Source: Sphingomonadales bacterium
GTDB lineage: Bacteria > Bacteroidota > Bacteroidia > Flavobacteriales_D > Crocinitomicaceae
Assembly (NCBI GenBank): GCA_016872115.1
Contig: VHBC01000003.1
Location: forward strand, 1 to 64,000
DNA: 64,000 nt
Direction: 5' to 3'
In this document: positions 44,883 through 53,115 of the stretch, piece by piece
Numbering within the stretch: the first letter of the stretch is position 1
Layout of the letters: each line of letters starts with the position of its first letter
The notes under the pieces: generated by a model
Seen by the model: only the letters and a program-made list of their open reading frames with translations
Database searches by the model: none
Told to the model about the DNA's origin: nothing
Translations under genes and position numbers: made by a program

Positions 44883-44948
44883 CTTTCAAATTTAAGATTT
44901 TTATGGTCACCTAAAGTCAGCAGATATTTTTAGTCGACCTTCAATTCA

Positions 44949-45419
44949 TCAAGCAGTAAGTAAGCTTCTTGCCACTCTAAGGGCTTCTTCAATGTGCCCA
45001 ACAGGGTTGGTTTGAGAATTAAAAATACCGGCAATTTTTCCGTTGAGCCCCACGACATACGTGACTCTTCCCGGAATTAAGCCAAACAAATTTCCAGGTA
45101 CGCCAAATAATTGGCGTACCTTTTTTTGTGTATCGGCGAGCAATGGATAGGGAAGACCATGCTTTTGGCCGAAGGCTAGATGAGACTTACTCCCGTCCGA
45201 TGAAATGCCAAATACTTCGCAACCGAGAGAAACAAAATCAGCGTAGGCATCTCTAAAAGCACAGGCTTCTTTGGTACACCCCGGTGTATCGTCCTTGGGG
45301 TAAAAGAATAGAACCAATATTTTTTTACTGATAAAATGTTGGATATCAATCAAGCTTCCTTGATGATCAGGAAGACTAAATGCAGGGCAGTCGTCACCTA
45401 CTTGTAGTTCTTTACTCAT
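44949..45419 (-). CDS. bcp: Thioredoxin-dependent thiol peroxidase (Bcp/PrxQ type)
   Basis: The 156-residue peroxiredoxin has FYPKDDTPGCTKEACAFRDAY, with the peroxidatic Cys in TPGCT and the resolving Cys five residues later, as in Bcp/PrxQ proteins. It reduces hydrogen peroxide and organic peroxides using thioredoxin. Its start overlaps the photolyase stop by four bases (ATGA), so it is the last gene of the carotenoid/photolyase operon. That fits a response to light-driven oxidative stress. Confidence 0.95.
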   Translation of the reverse strand: MSKELQVGDDCPAFSLPDHQGSLIDIQHFISKKILVLFFYPKDDTPGCTKEACAFRDAYADFVSLGCEVFGISSDGSKSHLAFGQKHGLPYPLLADTQKKVRQLFGVPGNLFGLIPGRVTYVVGLNGKIAGIFNSQTNPVGHIEEALRVARSLLTA

Positions 45420-46714
45420 GCTTGTAATGCTGTTTTGAAACGATTCAAGACGCGTTCGCGTGCAAATTTATGTTCTATAATGGGTACAGGGTAGGCCGGA
45501 GTTCCAAATTCGGGAACCCATTTTTTGATGTATTTGTATTGCGGGTCAAATTTCTTCTGCTGGGCCTCGGGGTTGAATACTCTAAAATAGGGTGCGGCGT
45601 CGCAGCCACAGCCTGCTGCCCATTGCCAGCCCCCAATGTTGCTGGCCAATTCAAAATCGAGTAGTTTTTCTGCAAAATAACGCTCTCCCCAGCGCCAATC
45701 GATTAATAGGTGTTTGGTGAGAAAACTTGCCACAACCATGCGCACGCGGTTGTGCATAAAACCGGTCGCATTGAGTTCTCTCATGCCGGCGTCCACTAAC
45801 GGATACCCTGTTTTACCTTCGCACCAGGCTTTGAAGTGAGCTTCATTGGTTTCCCAAACAATACGGTCATATTGGGGTTTGAAAGCATGGTCAACAGTCT
45901 GAGGAAAATGAAATAAAATCATTTGATAGAAGTCGCGCCAAATGAGCTCATTGAGGAATTTTTCATTGAGTTGTTGGGCGCTCAGTGCCAATTGCCTGAT
46001 AGAGATGGTTCCAAAGCGTAAATGTAAGCTCAGACGAGAGGTGCCGAGCACTGAAGGAATATCGCGGTTCAAATGGTAATTGGCGATAATTTTTTGAGGT
46101 GTAAGACTTGGTGGAAAATCTTGTGCATTTTGATTTTCAAAGCCCATTTCTTTCAATGAAATCAGTTGTTGGGTAGGTAATTTTGCCAAATGAGCAGCGT
46201 ATTTTGTTGTCGGATACGCTTTGAACTGATAAGGGGAAATTTTGGCCTTCCATTTGCGCGAAAAGGGTGTGTAGATGGTGTAAGGTTTACCATCATCTTT
46301 AACGACCTCATTTTTTTCAAAAATGACTTGGTCTTTGGCACCAATGAATTCAATGTGACTTTTTTGGAGTTCGTCAAATAGAAACTGATCTCGGGAAATA
46401 GCTCTTGGCTCGTAATCTCTGTTGGTGTAGACCCTTGAAGCCTTGTGCTGCTGCACTAATTTGGGAATTTCTATTTTGGCGTCGCCGTAAACAACATGAA
46501 GGTCCGAACCATATTGTTGGTATTCTTTTTTAAGACTTGCTATCTCTTGGTGTATGAATAGAACACGTTGGTCGTTTTGCGGTAGGTGTTCTAGAATTGT
46601 TTGATCAAAAACAAAAACAGGTATAACAAGCTCGTTGTTTTTGAGTGCTTTATATAAACCAGCATTGTCTTCTATTCGAAGATCGCGGCGGTGCCAAAAA
46701 AGCGCAGTACTCAT
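45416..46714 (-). CDS. phrB: Deoxyribodipyrimidine photolyase
   Basis: The 432-residue FAD enzyme repairs UV dimers using light. It starts STALFWHRRDLRIEDNAGLYKAL and has the FAD-binding C-terminal block GGWQWAAGCGCDAAPYFRVFNP and RMVVASFLTKHLLIDWRWGERYF. The frame is open 31 codons upstream to 46807, inside the pterin synthase gene, but the ATG at 46714 gives the normal N terminus and a four-base overlap with that gene. A CPD photolyase of class I is the best guess; a cryptochrome-like role cannot be excluded. Confidence 0.93.
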   Translation of the reverse strand: MSTALFWHRRDLRIEDNAGLYKALKNNELVIPVFVFDQTILEHLPQNDQRVLFIHQEIASLKKEYQQYGSDLHVVYGDAKIEIPKLVQQHKASRVYTNRDYEPRAISRDQFLFDELQKSHIEFIGAKDQVIFEKNEVVKDDGKPYTIYTPFSRKWKAKISPYQFKAYPTTKYAAHLAKLPTQQLISLKEMGFENQNAQDFPPSLTPQKIIANYHLNRDIPSVLGTSRLSLHLRFGTISIRQLALSAQQLNEKFLNELIWRDFYQMILFHFPQTVDHAFKPQYDRIVWETNEAHFKAWCEGKTGYPLVDAGMRELNATGFMHNRVRMVVASFLTKHLLIDWRWGERYFAEKLLDFELASNIGGWQWAAGCGCDAAPYFRVFNPEAQQKKFDPQYKYIKKWVPEFGTPAYPVPIIEHKFARERVLNRFKTALQA

Positions 46715-47115
46715 TTGCCGTCGTATTCGATAATGTTGTTTTGCGTTTCCCAAAGCTTGACGCTTAGGCCATATTTTGAATCTAGTTTTTCGCGCAATAA
46801 GTTCCAAATAACCACTGCAATATTTTCTGCCGTAGGATTCAAGTTGGCAAATTCGGTGCAGTCTAGGTTGAGGTTGCGGTGATCGAAGCGATCCTGAACT
46901 TCCCTGCCGATCAGATCTTTGACCAACTTGAGGTCAATCAGGTAACCTGTTTCTGGATCAATTTGGCCATCAATCCAAACCTCTAGGGTGTAGTTGTGGC
47001 CATGGTAGTTGGGGTTATTGCATTTGCCAAAAACGGCGTTGTTTTGTTCGTCGGACCAATCTGGTCGGTAAAGTCGATGTGCCGCATTAAATGTGGCGCG
47101 TCTACACACTCTCAT
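46711..47115 (-). CDS. queD: 6-pyruvoyl-tetrahydropterin / 6-carboxytetrahydropterin synthase
   Basis: The 134-residue T-fold enzyme has the zinc-binding His residues in TFNAAHRL and NYHGHNYTLEV, the active-site Cys in FGKCNNPN, and the terminal Glu in LWETQNNIIEY. This pattern fits QueD (queuosine pathway) as well as PTPS-like enzymes. It overlaps photolyase by four bases and idi by 14 bases inside a carotenoid/photolyase operon, so a role in making a pterin or related cofactor for a light-responsive process is possible. The symbol is therefore tentative. Confidence 0.85.
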   Translation of the reverse strand: MRVCRRATFNAAHRLYRPDWSDEQNNAVFGKCNNPNYHGHNYTLEVWIDGQIDPETGYLIDLKLVKDLIGREVQDRFDHRNLNLDCTEFANLNPTAENIAVVIWNLLREKLDSKYGLSVKLWETQNNIIEYDGK

Positions 47116-47638
47116 ATGCTGCTTTTGTTAAGGCCTCTACGTTTTGGTTTAAAAGTATTTTAAACCAAGCTGTGTAAGCATGTGGGTAATTTTCGAGGTC
47201 TTGCAATAAATCCGATAGGCTAATCCATTTGTAGGCTTCTACTTCATCTGTATTGATTTTTGGGTCTTCATCGGCGTAGGCAAAAACCACGTGGTCTAGT
47301 TCGTGTTCTGTAAGACCCTGATCGAGTTTGGCTTTATATATAAAATGAAACGCATATTGCATTTTAGCGCTCATACCCATTTCTTCTTGTAAGCGGCGTT
47401 CGGCTGCATTTAAAACACTTTCCTCTGGTCTTGGATGACTGCAACAAGCGTTGGTCCAAAGCAGTGGTGAGTGATACTTATGCGCAGCACGTTGTTGTAA
47501 TAAAAGTTCACCTTTATTGTTGAAAAGAATCACAGAAAACGCCCGATGCAATAAACCCAGGCGATGTGCTTCCATCTTTTCGAGCTGACCGATTTCGCGG
47601 TCGTCTTCATTAACTAATACAACGTACTCTTCTTGCAT
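47102..47638 (-). CDS. idi: Isopentenyl-diphosphate delta-isomerase, type 1
   Basis: The 178-residue Nudix-fold enzyme has the active-site Cys in LLWTNACCSHPRPEE, the Nudix-like stretch NAAERRLQEEMG, and the second active-site Glu region LTEHELDHVVFAY. It interconverts IPP and DMAPP and so feeds the carotenoid pathway encoded just upstream. It overlaps crtB by one base and queD by 14 bases. Confidence 0.95.
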   Translation of the reverse strand: MQEEYVVLVNEDDREIGQLEKMEAHRLGLLHRAFSVILFNNKGELLLQQRAAHKYHSPLLWTNACCSHPRPEESVLNAAERRLQEEMGMSAKMQYAFHFIYKAKLDQGLTEHELDHVVFAYADEDPKINTDEVEAYKWISLSDLLQDLENYPHAYTAWFKILLNQNVEALTKAAYESV

Positions 47639-48474
47639 TACAATAAATTGAGGTTATGGCGAACGTATGAAGTGAGCAATATGCGCATTTTGCGGTAATT
47701 TGGTATGCGAATACGCTCGTTGAGTACCGATTCTGCAGGTGTTTGCTTGATTTTTTTGAAGAGTTTAAAGTAGTATTTGTAGGCCATATAGACGCCAAAA
47801 CGAGCTGTTTTTGGGAGCATCAGGATGCCTTCGTAACCTTTTTGGAAATCAATGGCAATATCTATTTCAATTTCTTTTTTCAGCTCAGCATTGAATTCGG
47901 TTAAATTAATTCCTGGGAAGTAGGTTCGGCCAAGTTCTTGATAGTCTGCTTTGAGATCTCTGAGAAAATTTATTTTCTGAAAAGCTGCACCAAGTTTCAT
48001 GGCGTAGGGCTTGAGTTTGTCGTATTCAGCTTGGTTGCCATCAACAAAAACCTTGAGGCACATCAGGCCAACGACCTCAGCAGACCCCAAAATATAGGTC
48101 TCGTATTTCCCTTGGTCATAGGTTTGTTTTTGTAGGTCCATTTCCATCGAGTCCAAGAAAGTATCGATAAGTTCTTGAGGAATTTGGTATTTATTAACCG
48201 CCCATTGAAAACTATTTAGAATCGGATTGAGTGAAATTCCAGCGGCAATCGCTTCGTAGGTTTGAACTTTAAAATCTGCGAGTAGTTTTTCTTTATCATA
48301 GCCATGGAAAGTATCGACGATTTCGTCGGCAAAACGCACAAAACCATAAATGGCATATATTGGTTTTTGCAGTTCTTTGTGCAAAAAGCTGATGCCTAAC
48401 GAAAAGGAAGTCGAGTACCTTTTGGTGGTGAGCTCGCTCATTTCTTGGCTGATGTTGTCAAATAATGCTTTCAT
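47638..48474 (-). CDS. crtB: Phytoene synthase
   Basis: The 278-residue squalene/phytoene synthase joins two geranylgeranyl diphosphates. The two Asp-rich motifs are present: RFADEIVDTFHG (about residues 48-59) and INFLRDLKADYQELGRTYFP (about 168-187). Other family blocks are TKRYSTSFSLGI near the N terminus and YILGSAEVVGLMC. It lies nine bases after crtI and overlaps idi by one base. Confidence 0.96.
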   Translation of the reverse strand: MKALFDNISQEMSELTTKRYSTSFSLGISFLHKELQKPIYAIYGFVRFADEIVDTFHGYDKEKLLADFKVQTYEAIAAGISLNPILNSFQWAVNKYQIPQELIDTFLDSMEMDLQKQTYDQGKYETYILGSAEVVGLMCLKVFVDGNQAEYDKLKPYAMKLGAAFQKINFLRDLKADYQELGRTYFPGINLTEFNAELKKEIEIDIAIDFQKGYEGILMLPKTARFGVYMAYKYYFKLFKKIKQTPAESVLNERIRIPNYRKMRILLTSYVRHNLNLL

Positions 48475-48483
48475 AGTTTGGGT

Positions 48484-49953
48484 TTAGTGATGCGTGGTTA
48501 TGATGTGCTTGGCAACTACCTCTCCTGAAACAATAGAAGGAGGGACGCCTGGGCCAGGTACAGTTAATTGGCCGGTATAGTAAAGGTTTTTGATTTTTTT
48601 ATGTTTCATTCTGGGCTTAAGAACAGCCGTTTGACGCAATGTATTGGCCAAGCCATAAGCGTTTCCTTTGAATGCGTTGTAATCATTTTTGAAGTCTGAA
48701 ACACAGAAACTACGCTTGTAAACGATGTTGTCTTTGATGTCGTTCCCGGTGAGGTCTTTTAGTCGCTGAACCAATATATCAAAATACTTCTCTCTGGTGG
48801 CTTCGTCGTCCTTGAGGTCGGGTGCTAGTGGGATCAAGAAGAAAAGGTTTTCTGAACCTTCTGGTGCTACGGTTGGATCCGTTAGTGAAGGCACACTCAT
48901 GTAAAACAAGGGCTTTTCAGGCCAACTCGGGTCTTTGTAGATGGTTTTGCCGTGTTCTTCTAGCGATTCATCAAAGAAGAGGTTATGATGCTCGAGGTTT
49001 TCTAGTTTTTTATTCACGCCGACGTAAAACAACAAGCTAGAAGGCGCCATTGTGCGTTTGTCCCAGTAGGAATCGGAATAGTTAGCGTTTGCTTGTAGTA
49101 AGTTTTGATCGGTATGAGCGTAGTCAGCTCCTGATATAACGATGTCTGCTGCATGAAAGGTGCCATTAACAATGGTACCTGTGGCTTTTCCGTTTTCAAT
49201 GACAATACGTTCTACTTTGGAGGCTTTGTGAATGGAAACACCTTGTTCTTGTGCAATGCGTGCAAACGCTTTGATAAACTCGTGCATGCCGTTCATTGGG
49301 TACCATGTGCCGAGTTGGATGTCTGCATAATTCATTAGCGAATAAAGAGCGGGCGTTTCATTGGGCATGGCTCCCAAGAACAAAACTGGAAATTCTAAAA
49401 GAGAAAGAATTTTAGGATGTTTGAAATATTTGCGAATAAAAGTCGAAAAGGAAGAAAACAAATGCATTTTGAATAGCCCACCAAGCACCCTTGAATCGAT
49501 GAATTCGCTGAGTTTTAAACTTGGTTTGTAAACAAGATCTTCCATACCTACTTTGTATTTGTAGGCGGCATCTTTTAAAAAAGCCTGTAATTGTTTAGCA
49601 CTACCCGGTTCAACAGACTCAAACCAAGCTTCAAGTGCTTGCATGTCAGCAGGAACATTCGTGTAAGCGCGATCTGGCCAATAGACACGATACGAAGGAT
49701 CTAGTCTTTTTAGTTCGTAAAAATCTGAAGTGGTGTAACCGAATTGCTTGTAAAATTTTTCGAAGACGTCCGGCATCCAATACCAAGAGGGGCCCATGTC
49801 GAAAACAAATCCTTGGGTTTCAAATTGCCTCGCCCTGCCACCTATGCTGTCGTTCTTTTCAAAAATTTGAACGTTGTAACCAGCTTTGGCTAAAAAGGAT
49901 GCGGTAGATAAGCTCGAAATTCCCGAGCCAATAATGTGTACTTTTTTTGTCAT
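48484..49953 (-). CDS. crtI: Phytoene desaturase (CrtI type)
   Basis: The 489-residue flavoenzyme has the N-terminal FAD-binding motif VHIIGSGISSLSTASFLAKAG, followed by FEKNDSIGGRARQFE, and the C-terminal LYYTGQLTVPGPGVPPSIVSG. It introduces double bonds into phytoene to give lycopene or neurosporene. Start and length are typical. The ECF sigma factor gene ends three bases upstream and crtB follows. No lycopene cyclase or hydroxylase is in the window, so the final pigment cannot be named. Confidence 0.96.
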   Translation of the reverse strand: MTKKVHIIGSGISSLSTASFLAKAGYNVQIFEKNDSIGGRARQFETQGFVFDMGPSWYWMPDVFEKFYKQFGYTTSDFYELKRLDPSYRVYWPDRAYTNVPADMQALEAWFESVEPGSAKQLQAFLKDAAYKYKVGMEDLVYKPSLKLSEFIDSRVLGGLFKMHLFSSFSTFIRKYFKHPKILSLLEFPVLFLGAMPNETPALYSLMNYADIQLGTWYPMNGMHEFIKAFARIAQEQGVSIHKASKVERIVIENGKATGTIVNGTFHAADIVISGADYAHTDQNLLQANANYSDSYWDKRTMAPSSLLFYVGVNKKLENLEHHNLFFDESLEEHGKTIYKDPSWPEKPLFYMSVPSLTDPTVAPEGSENLFFLIPLAPDLKDDEATREKYFDILVQRLKDLTGNDIKDNIVYKRSFCVSDFKNDYNAFKGNAYGLANTLRQTAVLKPRMKHKKIKNLYYTGQLTVPGPGVPPSIVSGEVVAKHIITTHH

Positions 49954-49956
49954 AAA

Positions 49957-50469
49957 TTAATTTGCCGAAAAAGCGAATTCCGGGAGTGCTTCCATCAGTT
50001 TTTTACGTGCGATGAAAATCCGGCTTTTCACAGTTCCGATTGGAATACCTAGTTTGTCAGCGATCTCTTTGTATTTAAAGCCTTGAAAATGCATTTCAAA
50101 AGGCGTTTGATACTCCTCGCCTAATAAATTGATTTGTCTGTTGATGTCGTTTACACCAATCTTCTCGATTGCGCTGTCTTCGTGGCTGTGGATGTTTCCG
50201 ACCAAAAATACTTCTTTGCTGTGGTCGAAGATGGCACCCGATTTTACTCTTCTGCGGTACTGATTGATGAACAAGTTACGCATAATTGTGAACACCCAAG
50301 CTTTAAAATTCGTTTGTGGCGTATAATAATTGCGATACGTAATGGCTTTGAGCATGGTTTCTTGCGTCAAATCCCTTGCGTCTTCTCGGTTTCTAGTGAA
50401 CGAAAGTGCAAAAGATTGCAAGTTATTTTCTAGACCAATTAATGCTTCATTAAATTCGATTGTTGACAT
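49957..50469 (-). CDS. ECF-type RNA polymerase sigma factor
   Basis: The 170-residue protein has sigma region 2 (NREDARDLTQETMLKAI, then NFKAWVFTIMRNLFINQYRRR) and region 4 (MHFQGFKYKEIADKLGIPIGTVKSRIFIARKKLMEAL in outline). It lies directly upstream of crtI in the same direction, as in many Bacteroidota carotenoid clusters, and so probably controls or is co-controlled with them. No anti-sigma gene is adjacent. A region of repeated TGTTTAAC half-sites precedes it. Confidence 0.95.
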   Translation of the reverse strand: MSTIEFNEALIGLENNLQSFALSFTRNREDARDLTQETMLKAITYRNYYTPQTNFKAWVFTIMRNLFINQYRRRVKSGAIFDHSKEVFLVGNIHSHEDSAIEKIGVNDINRQINLLGEEYQTPFEMHFQGFKYKEIADKLGIPIGTVKSRIFIARKKLMEALPEFAFSAN

Positions 50470-50479
50470 AGCGAGTTAT

Positions 50480-50548
50480 TTTGTTTAACATTTGTGGGAT
50501 AAAGTTAAACATTATTTGTTTAACAAAAACAAAAAAAAATTAAACAAA
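50480..50548. promoter_or_regulatory. Repeated TGTTTAAC/GTTAAACA half-sites upstream of the carotenoid operon
   Basis: TGTTTAACA occurs at 50482-50490 and 50517-50525; GTTAAACA at 50504-50511 and TTAAACAA at 50540-50547. The first pair forms an inverted repeat with 8-base arms and a 14-base spacer, and the second repeats the arrangement 35 bases further upstream. They lie 13-80 bases upstream of the ECF sigma start. This is the layout of a repressor binding region, possibly for a MerR-family light regulator (CarH/LitR), but no regulator gene is nearby. Confidence 0.55.
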
Positions 50549-50882
50549 ACAATATTTTTTTTAAATGCCGAGGTCAATTTTCGCTCTTTTCCTAGTATTC
50601 AACAACGTTTGAAGACGTTTGAAAATTTTAAAATTTTGTTGATACTTGTGGGAAACTGTTGAAAAAATTTACACTTTGGTTTTTGTTGAGACCGTAAAAG
50701 GTCCTAAAAACTTGAAAAAAGTAGGGATATTAAATCACCTTGGTATTTATGGGATTTAGTATATGACCTCGATGTAATATTTGTAGTGATTCTTTAAGGC
50801 CTTGTAACATGACATGATGGTGCAGGTAAAACAATAAACAGTCTTCATTAAATAACCAAACCTCATTTTTATAAATGATGAT
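50549..50882. other. Intergenic region with no gene found
   Basis: This AT-rich stretch between the carotenoid operon and tdh holds no ORF with coding character. I see one tandem 10-bp repeat (ACGTTTGAAG then ACGTTTGAAA at 50605-50624) and a weak hairpin with GACC/GGTC arms near 50693-50711. No convincing RNA gene or origin is present. Confidence 0.5.
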
Positions 50883-51821
50883 TTAAGCTGTTACGTTATC
50901 TAACATCACTTTTACCAACGCTTTGGTATCGAAATGTGCTTTCCAGCCCCAATCTTTTTGGGCGTTACTGTCGTCAATTGAATTGGGCCAGCTGTCGGCG
51001 ATGGCCTGACGGAAGTCCGGCGCGTAGTCTATTTCGAATTCTGGCAAATATTGTTGGATTTCGTCGGCTAGTTCAGCCGGTGTAAAACTACAACCGGCTA
51101 AATTATATGCCGATCTGATTTTGATTTTTTCTGCTGGCGCTGCCATGAGTTCTAAGGTACCACGAATGGCGTCGTCCATGAACATCATGGGTAGGGTGGT
51201 GCCCGCGCTCAAAAAACTAGTGAATTTACCTTCTGCTTTGGCTTTGTAAAAAATTTCTACCGCGTAGTCGGTGGTGCCACCGCCTGGCAGGCTTTTATAA
51301 GAAATAAGACCTGGATAACGAATGCTTCGAACGTCTACACCGAATTTGTTGTGGTAGTATTCACACCAACGTTCGCCGGCTTGTTTAGAGATGCCATAAA
51401 CCGTGCTTGGCTCCATAATGGTGTGCTGGGGCGTATAATCGGCTGGGGTCGTTGGACCAAAAACAGCAATTGAGCTGGGCCAAAATATTTTATTGATGTG
51501 TCCTTCTTTGGCTAAGTCAAGTATGGTAAACAGACCTTCCATATTCAATTTCCAAGCAAAATCAGGGTTTTTTTCTGCCTTAGCAGAAAGTAAGGCAGCA
51601 AGTAAATAGACTTCTTTGATTTGTTCATCTATTATATAAGATCTGACGGCTGGTCTGTCTAAGGCATCTAGTTTGACATAGGCGCCGTTATTAAGGATGT
51701 CTGGGTATTCATCGCGTAAGTCTGCGGCTACTACGTTTTCGTTACCAAATTTTTGACGCAGTGCTAAGACAAGTTCGGTTCCAATTTGACCACAAGAACC
51801 TAAAACCAAAATTTTTGACAT
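50883..51821 (-). CDS. tdh: L-threonine 3-dehydrogenase, SDR (epimerase-like) type
   Basis: The 312-residue Rossmann enzyme has KILVLGSCGQIGTELV at the N terminus, SIAVFGPTTPADYTP, the catalytic YxxxK in STVYGISKQAGERWCEYY and VRSIRYPGLISYK, GGGTTDYAVEIFYKA, and the C-terminal PDFRQAIADSWPNSIDD. This closely follows the flavobacterial SDR-type threonine dehydrogenase, which oxidises threonine to 2-amino-3-ketobutyrate. The ATG at 51821 is chosen over an in-frame one at 51845. TATTTTTG at 51843-51850 (minus strand) is a full -7 box, 21 bases upstream. Confidence 0.92.
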   Translation of the reverse strand: MSKILVLGSCGQIGTELVLALRQKFGNENVVAADLRDEYPDILNNGAYVKLDALDRPAVRSYIIDEQIKEVYLLAALLSAKAEKNPDFAWKLNMEGLFTILDLAKEGHINKIFWPSSIAVFGPTTPADYTPQHTIMEPSTVYGISKQAGERWCEYYHNKFGVDVRSIRYPGLISYKSLPGGGTTDYAVEIFYKAKAEGKFTSFLSAGTTLPMMFMDDAIRGTLELMAAPAEKIKIRSAYNLAGCSFTPAELADEIQQYLPEFEIDYAPDFRQAIADSWPNSIDDSNAQKDWGWKAHFDTKALVKVMLDNVTA

Positions 51822-51869
51822 ACTATTGAGTTGATGTAAAAACAAAAATACGAAAACTGACCAAAATCA

Positions 51870-51900
51870 TTTGTTCAATTCGGGGATTGAACTAGTTTTG
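51870..51900 (+). promoter_or_regulatory. Bacteroidota-type promoter of hmgA
   Basis: TTTG (51870-51873), 19 bases and TAGTTTTG (51893-51900) give a full match to the TTTG-N19-TAnnTTTG consensus, ending 19 bases before the hmgA start. The divergent tdh -7 box lies 20 bases to the left. Confidence 0.8.
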
Positions 51901-51919
51901 GAATCTAAAACTTTGCACT

Positions 51920-53077
51920 ATGCCTTTTTACCATAAACTCGGACAAATTCCGCACAAGCGCCACACTGTTTTTCGTCAGCCAGACGGTTCGCTTTACCAT
52001 GAACAACTTTTTGGCACCATCGGCTTTGATGGCATGTCTGCACTTTTATATCACATTCAGCCGCCTACAGTTGTTAAATCTATCGGTACGCAAACAAATA
52101 TTGCTCCTGAAATCGCTGTTCAAAAAAACATGCTGATGCGCAGTCTCCGCGGTTTTGACCTGAAGCCCGTAGCGGACTACGTCAAGAGTCGGGTACCCGT
52201 ACTGGTCAATTCCGATGTATATTTGGAATTAGCAGCGCCCTCCGTGAGCATGAAAGACTATTTCTACAAAAATGCCGACGCCGATGAAATCATTTTTGTA
52301 CACAAAGGTTCTGGCAAGTTGCGTACCCAAATGGGTAACATTGATTTCGCTTATGGCGACTACTTGGTCATACCGCGCGGCATGATCTACCAATTAGAGT
52401 TCAACGACGCCAATAACCGCTTGTTCATCATTCAGTCTTTCCATCCAGTATATACACCCAAGCGTTACCGCAATTGGTTTGGTCAGTTATTAGAACATTC
52501 ACCTTATTGCGAGCGCGACATCAGACCTCCTCATGAGCTAGAAACCCACAACCAAGAGGGTGATTTTCTCATCCGTATTAAAAAACAAGATGTGCTATAC
52601 GATTACACCTATGCGCATCACCCGTTCAATGTAGTGGGATGGGACGGCTACAATTATCCGTATGCATTTTCTATCCACGACTTCGAGCCCATCACCGGAA
52701 GAGTACATCAACCACCACCGGTGCACCAAACTTTTGAAACCGGTGCTTTTGTCGTTTGTTCTTTTGTACCGCGCCTTTACGACTACCATCCGGACTCTAT
52801 TCCTGCGCCTTATAATCACTCAAATATAGACTCAGATGAAGTACTCTATTATGTCGACGGAGACTTTATGAGCAGAAATAATATCGAAAAAGGACAAATA
52901 ACTTTGCATCCTGCAGGTATTCCTCACGGGCCGCACCCTGGAGCTTATGAGCGCAGTATTGGAAAAACGGAAACTGAAGAATTGGCCGTAATGGTCGATA
53001 CTTTCAAACCACTTTCGCTCACCAAACGTGCTTTAGAAATGGAATTACCCGACTATATGTTCTCTTGGCAGCACTAA
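51920..53077 (+). CDS. hmgA: Homogentisate 1,2-dioxygenase
   Basis: The 385-residue cupin-fold Fe(II) enzyme opens the homogentisate ring in tyrosine breakdown. It shows the N-terminal HKLGQIPHKRHTVFRQPDG, the PRGMIYQLEFND block, SIHDFEPITGRVHQPPPVHQTF, and the metal site around CSFVPRLYDYHP and HPAGIPHGPHPGAYE. This is the shorter Bacteroidota form; the E. coli-like fumarylacetoacetate branch genes are not in view. hppD follows after 38 bases. Confidence 0.94.
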   Translation: MPFYHKLGQIPHKRHTVFRQPDGSLYHEQLFGTIGFDGMSALLYHIQPPTVVKSIGTQTNIAPEIAVQKNMLMRSLRGFDLKPVADYVKSRVPVLVNSDVYLELAAPSVSMKDYFYKNADADEIIFVHKGSGKLRTQMGNIDFAYGDYLVIPRGMIYQLEFNDANNRLFIIQSFHPVYTPKRYRNWFGQLLEHSPYCERDIRPPHELETHNQEGDFLIRIKKQDVLYDYTYAHHPFNVVGWDGYNYPYAFSIHDFEPITGRVHQPPPVHQTFETGAFVVCSFVPRLYDYHPDSIPAPYNHSNIDSDEVLYYVDGDFMSRNNIEKGQITLHPAGIPHGPHPGAYERSIGKTETEELAVMVDTFKPLSLTKRALEMELPDYMFSWQH

Positions 53078-53115
53078 ATCGGCATTAATCCCTAATTTTG
53101 ACAAAAATCAATTAC

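Noticed and set aside
46715-46807. Upstream extension of photolyase
   Set aside because: It overlaps the pterin synthase gene and lacks photolyase character; the start at 46714 fits the family.
50470-50882. Possible replication origin in the AT-rich gap
   Set aside because: Sequences such as TGTGGGATAA resemble DnaA boxes only with an extra base, no cluster of exact boxes exists, and no dnaA or rep gene is near.
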